Shown here in pieces: positions 51,005-62,000 of a stretch of 64,000 nt of DNA. The position numbers and the translations under genes are program-made. How positions within the stretch are numbered: position 1 is the stretch's first letter; each line of letters opens with the position of its first letter. The DNA is from Alentia gelatinosa (lineage: Eukaryota; Annelida; Polychaeta; Phyllodocida; Polynoidae). The notes under the pieces are model-generated. The model was given only the letters and a program-made list of their open reading frames with translations, had not been told where the DNA came from and ran no database searches. The stretch is from contig OX465581.1 of the NCBI GenBank assembly GCA_950022655.1, forward strand, positions 106,003,125-106,067,124, written 5' to 3'.

Positions 51005-51058
51005 ATGCCCAATGCCGCTGACGGCTGGCACTGCGTGGACTGCTTCATTGGATTGTAG
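51005..51058 (+). promoter_or_regulatory. Upstream ORF 1 in the presumed IRF2BP leader (17 codons plus stop)
   Basis: An ATG at 51005 opens a short frame that ends at TAG, about 290 bases before the main start. A second ATG at 51012 in another frame opens a longer overlapping frame of about 36 codons. Both matter only if transcription starts upstream of 51 kb. They could lower translation of the main ORF. Confidence 0.35.
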
Positions 51059-51103
51059 TGGGAGGCTGGTATCTGCTGAGTGTGTTGTTGTTATTGTTGT
51101 GAA

Positions 51104-51136
51104 ATGTCGTCTGCCCTGAGAACTGCGTCACACTGA
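51104..51136 (+). promoter_or_regulatory. Upstream ORF 2 in the presumed IRF2BP leader (10 codons plus stop)
   Basis: ATG at 51104 with G at -3 and TGA at 51134-51136. It lies about 210 bases before the main ATG and does not overlap it, so reinitiation at the main start is plausible. Confidence 0.4.
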
Positions 51137-51261
51137 CTGTTGGTTGTGGGCTTTGCTCATAGCGGTGGGACTGGACCGTGACAGTGCCGTGTGAAGCTGT
51201 TTGCAGCGACACTAGCACTGACAGACGTGCTAAGGTTGTGACAGGGGGAGTTTGTTGTCAG

Positions 51262-51270
51262 ATGTTGTGA
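51262..51270 (+). promoter_or_regulatory. Minimal upstream ORF (ATG-TTG-TGA)
   Basis: A two-codon ORF 79 bases before the main start. Such minimal uORFs can stall or delay scanning ribosomes. It is the closest upstream ATG to the IRF2BP start that I can see. Confidence 0.35.
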
Positions 51271-51348
51271 GCTGACAGGCCGACGAGGTGTCGCGTCCTA
51301 ATAGACTGGATCTCACTGTCATTACCCCAACCCAAAAAAACACCTACC

Positions 51349-53286
51349 ATGTCAATGGCTATTCCACACCGGGGCCAGCGGCAGCACTGCTATCTGTGCG
51401 ACCTGCCGCGTACGCCGTGGGCCATGCTACACGACTTTACGGAGCCCGTGTGTCGTGGCTGCACCAACTACGAAGGCGCCGACCGCATCGAGCTCGTCAT
51501 CGAGAACGCGCGCCAGATGAAGCGGATGCACCAGTTCCAGGAGGGGCGCGCCGGGATGAAGCCGCCGCCTCCCGGAGCCGCCATGCCTCCGCGCGGCCAC
51601 GACCCGCACGACCCGCGCGCCCACCCGCCGCACGGCCCGCCCCCGCCCCCCGTCGACCGCTACCCTATGCACGACGGTAGACAGCGAATGGTGGATGGGC
51701 GGTTTCCGGCTGGCAGCGTGCCGACGTCGCTGCACGAAGCCGACTTTCACCGGAGGTCCCCGAGTATGGCGCCCGCCGGTCGTATTCCTATTCATCCCAA
51801 TCTTGTAGGCCCAGGAGGAGGAGGTGCTGGAGGAGTACCAGGCCTCCCGCCTCATAGCCGGGCGCCCGCTCACACTGGACCCACGCCGCCCATCGCGCAC
51901 GTCAACGGCAAGCGACCAGGCGACCGCGACGGCGACGACGACCGCGAGTCGAACCACTCGTCGGGCGACGAGCAGAAGCGGAACGGGAGCAACTCGGCGG
52001 ATGACCCGGCGTCGCGGCCGCCACTGGTGCGTGACACGCTGGGCGTGCTGTCGCAGGTGGTGCCGTTCGACGTGCGCTTTAAGAAGGACCCGGCGTTACT
52101 GGGGCGCGTACTCGCCTTTGACGCCACCACCACCAAGCCAGGTACGGACTATGAGCTTAAACTCTTTGTAGAATACCCACAAGGGTCTGATAATATCTTT
52201 AACAGTGCCTCGGGCGTAGCCAAACAGATGTATCAAGACTGCATGAAAGACTTAGCCAAAGGACTTTCGTCCGGATTTAAGTATCTAGAGTACGAGATGA
52301 AGCACGGGAGTGGAGACTGGCGGTTGCTTGCTGAACTCTTTCCCGAGCCGGTGCGCTTCTTCAAGGAGCCGGTGAAAAAAGATCAGTTGCCTCTGCCTAA
52401 CGTGGAGATGGGGGTACCCATGCTTCGCAACCCCACCCGCCACCTTCTGCCTGCCAAGGCGCTACTTCCGCCACCGCCCCACCATGTGCGTCTGTACGTA
52501 GATGGGGGTCGCAAGCGGAGGGCGTCCCCGGGGCCCGACGACCAGGCTCCGCTCGGCAAAATGCCCAGTCACCTGGACGACTCTAAGCGGGCCCAGTGGA
52601 TGCTCTCCCAGCAGCCCCCACCACCCCCACAACAGCAGCCCCCGGCACCTGGCGAGGCGCTCAAATTAACTCTCAGTGGCCACAGTCCCTCACATCCCGC
52701 TCAGAACAACAATAGTAGCAGCAGCAGCAATGCTTACTCCACGCCCGGCAGTCATTCTCGACCTCCTAGCGCCTCCTCTGTATCGCCACTAAGTAACCGA
52801 AGCCATACGGCCACACCCCCGGAGGCGGGCTCTGCGCCCGCCAACGGGCCGTCGCCCATGGCCGCACTCATGTCTGTCACTGATAACCTTCCCCCAGGGT
52901 CACCCAGCCGCGCGGAGAGTGCATCGCGAGGATCCGTCGGCCCGCTCGCCCGTCGCCCGACGTCCGGCAACCCTGCTGACGGCTCGGATGGCGCCGTGCC
53001 CAGTAGTGAGTCGCTCAAGTGCACGTTATGCCAGGAGCGGCTCGAGGACACCCACTTCGTCCAGTGCCCGTCGGTGAGCGACCACAAGTTCTGCTTCCCT
53101 TGCTCACGGGACAGCATCAAGCGCCAAGGTGCCGGGGCGGAAGTCTACTGCCCCTCCGGCAAGAAGTGCCCCCTAGTGGGCTCCAACGTGCCCTGGGCCT
53201 TCATGCAGGGGGAGATTGCCACTATTCTAGGCGAGGAGTACAAAGACATGAAAATCAAAAAGGAACCAGGGATAGCCAGCAGTTGA
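51349..53286 (+). CDS. IRF2BP: IRF2BP-family transcriptional co-regulator (IRF2BP1/IRF2BP2/IRF2BPL homologue), intronless
   Basis: The 645-aa uninterrupted ORF shows the full architecture of the interferon regulatory factor 2-binding protein family, nuclear co-repressors with a C-terminal RING-type finger. Residues 11-62 hold the N-terminal zinc finger, with Cys14/Cys17 and Cys35/Cys38 around the signature words CYLCDLP and [14 protein letters not shown]. Residues 226-342 match the conserved central block ([39 protein letters not shown]). Residues 387-393 (GRKRRAS) look like the family nuclear localisation signal followed by a serine. Residues 558-607 form the C3HC4 RING: Cys558, Cys561, Cys573, His579, Cys582, Cys585, Cys601, Cys607. 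IKKE at 636-639 fits a SUMO consensus. The linkers are rich in Pro, Gly, Ser, Gln and Asn. All zinc ligands are intact. The first ATG has A at -3 and precedes a second ATG two codons later. Invertebrates usually keep one ancestral gene, so one-to-one orthology with a single human paralogue is not implied. Confidence 0.96.
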   Translation: MSMAIPHRGQRQHCYLCDLPRTPWAMLHDFTEPVCRGCTNYEGADRIELVIENARQMKRMHQFQEGRAGMKPPPPGAAMPPRGHDPHDPRAHPPHGPPPPPVDRYPMHDGRQRMVDGRFPAGSVPTSLHEADFHRRSPSMAPAGRIPIHPNLVGPGGGGAGGVPGLPPHSRAPAHTGPTPPIAHVNGKRPGDRDGDDDRESNHSSGDEQKRNGSNSADDPASRPPLVRDTLGVLSQVVPFDVRFKKDPALLGRVLAFDATTTKPGTDYELKLFVEYPQGSDNIFNSASGVAKQMYQDCMKDLAKGLSSGFKYLEYEMKHGSGDWRLLAELFPEPVRFFKEPVKKDQLPLPNVEMGVPMLRNPTRHLLPAKALLPPPPHHVRLYVDGGRKRRASPGPDDQAPLGKMPSHLDDSKRAQWMLSQQPPPPPQQQPPAPGEALKLTLSGHSPSHPAQNNNSSSSSNAYSTPGSHSRPPSASSVSPLSNRSHTATPPEAGSAPANGPSPMAALMSVTDNLPPGSPSRAESASRGSVGPLARRPTSGNPADGSDGAVPSSESLKCTLCQERLEDTHFVQCPSVSDHKFCFPCSRDSIKRQGAGAEVYCPSGKKCPLVGSNVPWAFMQGEIATILGEEYKDMKIKKEPGIASS

Positions 53287-53406
53287 TCGCCTGGAACATG
53301 TTTTGTGTACAGAACGTGCCCCACCCCTCCATAGGATGTTGTGGATTATATAGCTTCGCTGTCGCCATAGCAACCGCACGCCAGCCCTCCCCAGCCTCCG
53401 TGGTGA

Positions 53407-53412
53407 AATAAA
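53407..53412 (+). terminator. Candidate poly(A) signal AATAAA, 121 bases after the IRF2BP stop
   Basis: Canonical hexamer in the sense strand within the first 130 bases after the stop codon. Later sense-strand candidates are ATTAAA at 55712-55717 and AATAAA at 57344-57349. Transcript data would be needed to choose. Confidence 0.4.
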
Positions 53413-53903
53413 TGACCTGATCGCCGCTAGATGCGCGACGGCCGTACTAATTTGCGCTGCATACCAACAGTGTATGTGTGTGTGTGTGTGCGTGTGTGTG
53501 ATGGAGGTGCGCTAAAAGTACCACACCCTTCTCTTATTGTGAAATACAAGACGAAGGAACACACAGCATACCCCCCAGTGAATGACAGTTCAACAATACA
53601 GACTATATAGTGGCCTATATTGTAACTCGGCCAACCCCTGCTCAGGATCATAACAGAACGGGGTTCTGGGACTGTGAGACTCTAGCCATCCCCTACAGAC
53701 CATGTAGAAGCAGTGGTAACTGCATCAGAAGCAGCAGCAGCAGCGTAAACGGTGATGGCCACACGCAACAAGGCTATATTATACAGATCGTTGTGGACCC
53801 CGCTCAGCAAATGGCATGTGGCACCGGCACGCCCCCTATCGTGACACGAGCGAAACTCCTCCGTGTCGCCAAGGCGACGCCGCCGCCCGCAGACAATAGG
53901 GGT

Positions 53904-53928
53904 GTCACGTGAGATGTCATGTGTCACG
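53904..53928. promoter_or_regulatory. Pair of CACGTG E-boxes 19 bp apart
   Basis: CACGTG occurs at 53904-53909 and again at 53923-53928. The second is embedded in GTCACGTGAC, a perfect palindrome that matches the consensus bound by MiT/TFE and USF-type bHLH-zip factors. The centres are 19 bp apart, close to two helical turns. The sites lie about 620 bp downstream of the IRF2BP stop. Function is inferred from the motifs only. Confidence 0.45.
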
Positions 53929-55300
53929 TGACAGGAAGGACGTGCGGTGGCGCCCCCCATGGGTGGCACTGCTGTGGCTTGGCTACCGGATGTACATGGC
54001 CGTGTCTGTCCCAGTGAGAGAAATCAAGGTATAGTAAGAAGAGGAGTATAGGCCGTATCTTCTGCATGGGCCCAGGTCTACATTTCTAGGCTGCAGGAGG
54101 AAGGGGAGAGAGGACAGCGGAGCATCTCACAAATGTGTGTAGGTGTGATAACACACTCGAGATGTGTCCATATCTTCCTGGGTCCACCTTGCATTTTCTC
54201 TCAACATTGACTTTGAAAACAGGTGGAATAAGAGAACGGTATACCACTAAAGGCGATCAATCCTCGGCAAGACCTTGTATGTGTCCTCTTCAGAGACATG
54301 CCTAGTACCAGCTGGTTGTGCCCTTCTGCTCCTGTTGATTCTTGTCACAATGATCGTTGAATGATGTTTGTACTCTCCCCTTTCTGTACCTGGTACGGAC
54401 GGCGGGGTCATGGCGACGACACGGGCAGGATCCATGTGTTGTTAAAGATCATACCCACATCCAGACTCCCCCCACCCATATGTTGACCAGGATACAGTTA
54501 AGTTGACATCCCACGTCAAGGACAGCTCACTTAGTGAAGGCATTGATCACATGTGTGTTTGTTGATACTCGCATCCCACTCCCTCTCCACTCCTCCCATC
54601 TCAACCCCTGTGAATATGTACCCACCGACCCCCCAACTCCCTGCAAACTGTATATAGCCATTCTACAGTCAGTGACTGGAGTATCTCACTCTTCGTAGAC
54701 GTTGTATGGATTGACGAAATGGTCTACCTCTCCTGTGCTATATAATCCCAATATCACACAAGCCAATGGCAAGTACAGTGCTGCTCTACAGTGGAGGGTA
54801 CCAGGAACAAAAGGAAACATGCACTTACATTGACTAAATCATGTACAATAGATACAGGTCTTGTCATCCTCGATGGGTCATGATATGTACGAAGCCATGT
54901 GATTCAATGTCTGTCTCAAAAAGCGTGTTAAATTACTGGTAAATATTATAGATATATCGCTGTGTAAACGGTCCCTCTTAAAGGAGGGTGGTGACTCTTG
55001 TCTGTTGACTTGCGGGGACGGGGGATGCATCCGGCTCCCTCTCTACAAATTCCATTGATGAGCCAACCATATAAGTTCACCTCGACTATTTCCGGCTTCA
55101 TCCTCATACACATGGGTCAGGCGATGGACGTGATGTATGCGTCAAGTAGCTTGTCACGAGGCCTCCTCCTTCCTCCTCCAGGGTATCTGCCTCCAGGCGT
55201 GTTCTCCAGTCAGTAATATGTGTCAACGAGCCAACCAGTAATCGCCACCCACCCTCCAGGAGAACCATGTGCTAATATGTAAATTATTTCGAGATGTTTT

Positions 55301-57470
55301 CCTTTTCCTTTTTTTTTAAATGAAAAACAAGGAATTATTTTCCTATGGCATGTTCAAAATCTTGTTTTGTGGCTGATAGATTCTCATCATAAATTGTTAA
55401 GAGAGACAGTGATTATGGAGGCTGTTATATGTGGAAATGTCTGAACACGTAATAGTGTAAGCAGCAGAGAGAGACACACACAGGAGGAAGTCCAGCCCTG
55501 GACGAGGTAGGCAGATATAAGTGACTCAAATGATTCTCACCGGTGCCGTCATCCCCCCGTTGATCATGGCTTTATATCAGATATACATCGATATACACTC
55601 TAGTGATATCGACCACTTCTATGTTGTAATTAATAGATGAAAGAGACTCATGATATTAAAAACCGCCGCTCGTGAATATAATGTCAATCTTGCAGTTGTG
55701 TGTCATTTATTATTAAACGTTTCAGTCTTAGAAAAAACGGTAGAGTTGGTATACTACCCTTCCCGGAAGAATTATTGCGGTCACAAGGAATGCAAACAAT
55801 ATGTTTGATCTTGGTCTCGAAAGGAAAACATTTCTTCGTGATAGAAAATACTGGTTAATTTCTACGAAAGAGTATAATTGATTTATCACCACACAGGAAT
55901 CTAAAGCACACATTTCCGTGCATGATCTATAAGCATCCGGATATAATACAACATAGGAAAAGGCACCGGCTCGACGGGGTATGAGCAAACAGGATGGAAA
56001 ACAATTGAGTCAGTGGGATAGTGGTGGATCCTGTATTATACTTGCACACCAGCAGACACCCCTTGCTTTGTCATCCTATACAAGCTATACTATCTGTGTC
56101 ACGGGGAAGAATGTCAAGAATTGGGAGAGCCTGCGAGGCATTTATCAGTCTACTTTATTTCGTATTGAGGGCACGTACAGTTACACTGGCCGGCGTAAAT
56201 GTTTCCTATTTTGTTTTTTACACACCCATTCGTCACGTCCGTTCCTTATGTCTAGCAGTGTCCGCTGTCTTTTTTTTCCCATAGCACTTTCTCCGCAGGC
56301 CGATCCAGTTTCCCTAATACAGGCGACAAGGGACTGCGTCATGGTCTAAGTTTAGACTCATCCCCAGTCTGACGTGACTCGTTCAGTCTGGCCTGGTTCC
56401 TGATTGAGCATGCACAAAGCTTACAGCTGGTAGTAGAGGTAGATTTATATCTCCCTGCATGGCATTGAATACGACCAGTAGCACAACGGATAATGATATT
56501 CAACCCCACCCACCACCACCACAACTAACACCAAGACCCCTTTACCTGCCCTATTTCTCTCGTCTGTCTGCCATCCATGCTGACTTGTCTCCCTATTGTC
56601 TGTCGTCTGCACTATCCTTCCGTGGATATCTCACCTGTGTCCTGAAGACGTGACATCAGCAGCACCTAGGATAAAACGTCCCTCACGCTATATCACCGCG
56701 AACATGAAAAGCATTAACTTAACTCGTATTGCTGACTGTGAAGCCATGCTATACAGATCAAATTTGGTTTATTTTCCAGGTCTTATCTGCACATTTTATT
56801 CATACTTCACTTCTCCCACATTTTATAAGATACGGGAAACGCCCTTGGAATTATTCCATAAATAGGCACGAAATGCTTACTTATCAGAGTGTTTGTTGTT
56901 ACAAATCTTCATACCTAGGCCTGGAAGCACGGTCCCCTTTAATGATGCACCCCCTCCTACTTTCTGTCCGTTCTTGGATCTCGCACAATGGTGAACAGAT
57001 TCAAGAAGTACATGACGTTACACGTAACTGTATATTCATTCCGGAGGTGTTAGTGTGAAAAAACTGATTTGTGGATTTGTTATATAGCGTCAGTTACTTC
57101 TAAACGGAACATACACTGCACATTTGCATGTTCCGACCTCCTTGTCCCTTTTTTCTTTTATTACAGTAAAATAAGGATATTACCAGCATCAAATGCTGTC
57201 CCATTTTTGTAACATTGGTCGTTTCTGGGAAATGCTCCCGCAGGGATCCTGGTTGAGTATCCACAAATGAGGATATCCTTTCGAAAGCACTTGGGCTACC
57301 GTTTATCAAATTACAAATCACAGACAGAGAACTACCGTCTGAGAATAAATGTACTGTGAACCGTTGAAAGGTCTGCTGAGCAAACCATAATTCAATATGT
57401 GGTCACAACACAGCTTGTTGGTGCTTAGTGTAGCGCTAGGTTTAGATCAGGTCTATATCATAGATTACAT
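55301..57470. other. AT-rich DNA downstream of IRF2BP
   Basis: No gene was recognised. It contains the alternative poly(A) hexamers listed with the 53407 signal. Confidence 0.45.
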
Positions 57471-57473
57471 GTA

Positions 57474-57778
57474 TTTATCCTACCCCTAATATAAAAACCC
57501 ATAGGCTTAACATTGGGTTTCCGTATGCCACGCTGACTGGCATACGGAGTTTTATATGCCACTAGTGGCATACAGCATTGTTATCACGTAATATTCCAAA
57601 ATCGAGGAGATAGGGTAGGATAAAATCAAAACCTGATTCGTTTCAATCTTGGCCACCGCATTCCACTCCTGAAGTTTTGGCTCCGAACTTCACTCGGCTT
57701 CGCCTCATGAAGTCACTTTGCCAAACTCCAGTCGTGGAATACGGTGGCCAAGATTAAACCTCATCCAGTTTTACGATA
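57474..57778 (+). mobile_element. Composite fold-back/MITE family, copy C
   Basis: The head module runs from TTTATCCTACCCCTAATA to GGGTAGGATAAAA (about 57613-57625), including CCATAGGCTTAACATTGGG and an internal hairpin (GCATACGG/CCGTATGC type). The tail palindrome has TTTCAATCTTGGCCACCGC facing GGTGGCCAAGATTAAA, with the tip CTTCACTCGGCTTCGCC. It is the best-preserved copy and aligns end to end with copy A. No coding capacity. Confidence 0.85.
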
Positions 57779-57805
57779 ATATGCATCACATGGCTAGTTA
57801 GTGTA

Positions 57806-57821
57806 CCCCCCCCCCCCCCCC
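57806..57821. repeat. Poly(C) run of 16
   Basis: Uninterrupted C run, one of several long G/C homopolymers in the window. Confidence 0.95.
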
Positions 57822-58600
57822 AACAATCCCTACGGGCATGTTATAGATCAACCAACAATAAAAGCCACGAGCTCTGCCTGCTGCACTGGACTTCCTACGC
57901 GGGAATGACCTCAGTGGTCATCTCCGAAAGTCAGTCTCGAGTTTTATCAACGCCTATAGAGCTATACTCGTTGGTTCTATGTGCATATCTTCTCCCGTGT
58001 ACTAGTATGTCCATGCGTGAGCACTATTTAATTAAGTTTTATGATAATGTGATGCACAGAACCTTCGGTTATGCCAATGGTATTGGTGCTTTTCATCCAA
58101 TTGGACATCTTATCATAAAAGAGATGTCGTGGCTACAAGTTTTAAAGCTATCGTCAACCTGATAAGATTCCCAACCCTGGCCAACGTGTCGTAAAGTTTA
58201 TATATATATATTCGTCTGGGCGCTACTTAATCCTACTAATATGGATCTGTAGAAGGAAACCGGGTTGGGTTCAGTCTAGACACAGGAGGTCACGTCTCCA
58301 CACTGGCACACACACACACACACGAGGGTGAAGTCAGTCCTAATGGTGGTTCTACACGCACTCTGCTCTGTGTGGCTATGCGAGGTAGAGTGTGTGCAAG
58401 GGGGTTGGTATTTGTACTTTGCAGTAACGACATCACGCCGGAATAACATCCCCGGTCCGGCAGGGGTTAAAACGTGCTTTAGCCCTAGTTTTGATCTTTG
58501 CACCACCTCCCCACCTTCCCCCACCCACACCACACTCTGCTCTCCCCCGACCTCCTCCTCTGTGAAGCACAGGAGTCTGAATGTGTTCTTCAAGCCTGCC
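57822..58600. other. Intergenic DNA
   Basis: A short CA microsatellite (about 58308-58322) is present. No gene was recognised. Confidence 0.45.
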
Positions 58601-58609
58601 GCCTCATAC

Positions 58610-58860
58610 ACCTCCACCATTCAGGATCTGGCCCCTGGACGGGCTTGGCGCCTGGCCCGGGCGCTTATTATGGAGATGGTTCCTAATGTAGCGGCCGGCG
58701 ACTGTGTGTCCTGCATGCCACCGCGTTAGTAACGGGCCTAACATAGGGGCCGGCCACCCCGAGCAAACGGCCGACGTATTCACGGACACATTCCGCGCCC
58801 AGAGAGCATGTTTAATCAGCGCGTGGCCCGCGACGCCCCTCTGCCCTGATACTCTATCCC
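58610..58860. promoter_or_regulatory. CpG-rich islet downstream of IRF2BP
   Basis: GC- and CpG-rich block with GGGGCCGGCC near 58746 and a mixed motif-rich middle. It has the same texture as the upstream islands. No recognised coding domain. Confidence 0.3.
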
Positions 58861-58880
58861 TGCCACCTACCATCAGCCAC

Positions 58881-59075
58881 CACCGCTAATACCAGCATAG
58901 CTAACACTAGTGATAGTAGCAATACCATTAGGATCACCATCAATACCATTACTCATTACTAGTGTGGCACACACCAACGCCATTATCCGCCACCACTAAT
59001 ACCGGCATAGCTAACGCTAGTGATACTACTGATATCATTAGAGTTACCATCAATATTACCACACCTTGCTGCCAA
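58881..59075. repeat. 110-bp tandem duplication in ACC/ATC-rich DNA
   Basis: ACTAATACCGGCATAGCTAA-type sequence at 58991 repeats the sequence starting at 58881, and the similarity continues for roughly 75-85 bases. The surrounding region (58860-59470) is rich in ACC, ATC and ACA triplets, which explains the long Thr/Ser/Ile-rich frame from 59269. Confidence 0.7.
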
Positions 59076-62000
59076 TAAAACCTAACATTACCAATATTAC
59101 GACTTCAAAGACCTTAGTCGCCACCTTCGTGATGACCCATCAACATCACGGGTACGAACAGTATGATCTTACCACTACCTAATAGTACAACTATATCAAG
59201 ATGAACAACACCACATCTACAAACCACGCCAACACCACGTCCACAGTCCCAACAGCATCACTACTTCTTTGCTGTTTATACTAATAAAACTACATGCACT
59301 TGTATTAGTACTGTTACCAACACCATCAATATCAACATTAATTATCCGAAACAACAGTAGCACATCATGTATCATCTCTTCCGGGATCACTACAACAAGA
59401 ACCACCATCCTGACCATGAGTACTACTACCATCTCTAATAAAACGGTTACCATTTCAACACGTTTCTTGATACCACAGCCAACATTACCCCCTCATAACG
59501 CTCTCCACCGTCACTACCTCCCGTACCGTAGACGTGCCGTTGAGCAGGAGATGATGTCAGGTGGGAGTCGGGAACGCTTGTTTGGGGGTGCGACTGTGCA
59601 GATCCCTTACACATATCAATCGTGTTGCCACAGCAACATCACCTATCCGACACAGCCCCATGCACCTGTAGGATTGTCAATTACACGCTCCCCTCACACA
59701 CCTACTATAGGAGTAGACGTTAACTGTGTCGGGATGGAGAACGAAACATTTCTAGCAGTCCAACCTAGACTAGACTATACCATGATACAGATATATGTTT
59801 ATATCTGTTTATTGGTTTAATCTAAAAATAGCCCATGAATGAGTCAGTATCCGTAGCCTGTCGGTCTGAAATCTAATATGATTAGTGCAATGCACTGTAC
59901 ATTTACTATTGGCCATGCAATAATTCATATCAGCACACAACTCGATCTCAATGAATCACGCGATTAGGCTTATCATGGAGTTCATTGAGCGCGTAGAACG
60001 GGGTTATTATGCGACACCAAATATAGCTAGAATGCACCCAGCGATAGAGGCATGTGCATTATCTAGGAGTGGGAATTGTGATAACGGGCGCCATAGAGGA
60101 CCTTTACATTGTATGTGGACCCATGGTTCATTGGTTGATGATCGTCGTTGAAAGATAGCGCAATGGACCATGTGTTAGCGTGAAGCAAACTCAGCATAAT
60201 ACTTGGTCCCTGCGCTGTGACGCTCTCCTTGACCGGAATCTACATGTCGACAACGTAGTCTAATTAATGACACACCTTGGCGCCATGGGATTATCCGGAT
60301 GTTGCCTCTGCATATTTTTTTTCTATCTCTTGATATCTCTGTGAACAAATTCTCCTTCCCAATTGCAAAATTTCTCCCCCTTTCCCTTACTTATAGAACA
60401 AACCGATTGAACTATTGTATCACAAGTATTTATATAATTTTTCTATAATATATACCTATTGCTAACACTCACACAGTGGAATTGAGCGCTAAGGTTAAAC
60501 ACTTTCAGTGATAAATCCCTATCGGTGAGATCTAGATTTGTTGTATTGATTTCTATTTGCGCATGTTCTTACTTGTTGAATATATTTTTCTACATTAAAA
60601 ATCAATATGTAGATCATAGTCAGTGCCCGTGTTAACTTTTCTCATACCTGTATGAATAGATGATGCAGATGAGTAAATTTCACTTCTCGAGAGACATTAC
60701 ACACACACACAGACACGTCAATGTATCGTAATGTTTATATACACATGTATGTAACTGAGTGAATAGAAGAATATTTATAAAGGAATGAATAAATGATATG
60801 AATTACACAAAGATACAGATGATACCAAGTTACAGATATGATAAATATCAGTGACAACTTCCAGTGCGCTGATAAAGAAATAGTCATATCCTATATTAAC
60901 CTCTCAGCTTATTTGAAGTAGACTCAAGCATCCTCGTCAGATACTTTATGGTTAAGTCTTATCAGTTAACTCCACATAGAGAGGAAATTTGAAGTCAACT
61001 TGACTTGTGACTATCTGACCGAGGAAATAAGATTTGTGAATGCAGCTCATCCCGTAGATATACCAGAGGCTAAAGCTTTTTTTTAAAGAGAGTGCATGCC
61101 ATGATATGATATCTTTTCTTTGCTTGCCCTACACGAAGCTATGGGATAACGTAATGTTAGAAGATTCTCGTTGTGAGAGCATTACTGAGATATCCTGATG
61201 GGTACGTCATACCTTTCGCCTACTCCGACGATGACGACGTACTGTGCATTTAATTCATGGCGCTTACGTTCTCTCGACGTCAGCCTCCGGGGGAGTCCGA
61301 GATGAGAAGGAGGCAGGCCAAGCTGGCCAGTACAGTAATAAAGATGTCCTCAATCCTCAACATTTTAGCCCAACCTTCAGCCACCATCCACTCATGCGTG
61401 GTTCCATCTAGTAGTACCGTGACACAGTGGATTTGGTGTCCTGACCACTCGACTGACCGTAGCCTGTAGGCTCTATATACTACGCCACACCTCCTTCCAC
61501 TGCCAATAGTCTCTTTTTTTTTATTCTGCTAGAAATGAGGCAGGTTTTTCGAGATAATACCTTCAACATTTTCTTTAAGGTCAGTAAATTCGGCGAGCTA
61601 ACCGAATCTATTCATTATACACATACATGCCTAGATTACAAAGTCATTGCTTTAGTTTGTATAAATATAGTCCAAGGTACTGCTAGCTGAAATAGTAAGA
61701 TGCCCCAGTGATTGATTGGATAAGTATTTGTAGACTTTTACAAGGCTGGTAGTTAACACCTTTTCTCACTAGGAGAGGTTTGGGGTTACCTTCCTGGAAA
61801 CCTATGACTATTGGTGACCATAAGCAACGAAACTACAACATCTTCTAGATTTGGTTATTTACCTTTCTAAAAGTATAGGCAAGTTGCATATACATGTACA
61901 ATAAAAAAATTAAACCAACTAAACGTCAGATTAGTGTCACTATACTTGTTTCTGAAGGGATGAGAATCCATCATACTGGATTCTTATTGGATTCTTTTTT

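Larger units (their letters stand above)
50300..51348 (+). promoter_or_regulatory. GC-rich promoter/5' leader region of the IRF2BP gene
   Basis: Base composition changes sharply at about 50.3 kb from AT-leaning DNA to a CpG-dense island that runs into the coding region. No TATA box stands out, which fits a CpG-island type promoter. The stretch holds CCG/CGC-rich segments (about 50340-50600 and 50850-50920), an ACC/ACT triplet-rich patch (about 50610-50650) and several upstream ATGs. A pyrimidine tract ending in CAG near 50737 could be a 3' splice site, so a 5' UTR intron is possible. The transcription start cannot be fixed from sequence. Confidence 0.6.
53287..55300 (+). other. Presumed 3' UTR and proximal downstream region of IRF2BP
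   Basis: After the stop codon the sequence stays moderately GC-rich until about 55.26 kb, then drops to AT-rich DNA. No other coding domain is visible in it. It contains a TG microsatellite (about 53470-53500), short AGC repeats (about 53729-53743), the paired CACGTG boxes and an early AATAAA. How much of this is transcribed is unknown. An early poly(A) site near 53430 and later sites beyond 55.7 kb are both possible. Confidence 0.4.

Noticed and set aside
51427..51957. A 176-codon frame antisense to IRF2BP
   Set aside because: It is the shadow of the GC-rich coding strand. The + strand frame has an unmistakable family match.
59269..59820. A 183-codon Thr/Ser/Ile-rich frame
   Set aside because: It is explained by ACC/ATC triplet-rich DNA. 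No signal peptide, domain or repeat typical of a mucin could be supported.
61390..61490. Possible tRNA-Leu-like SINE on the minus strand
   Set aside because: A GTCGAGTGGTCAGGAC word is present, but no B box and no second copy in the window were found.
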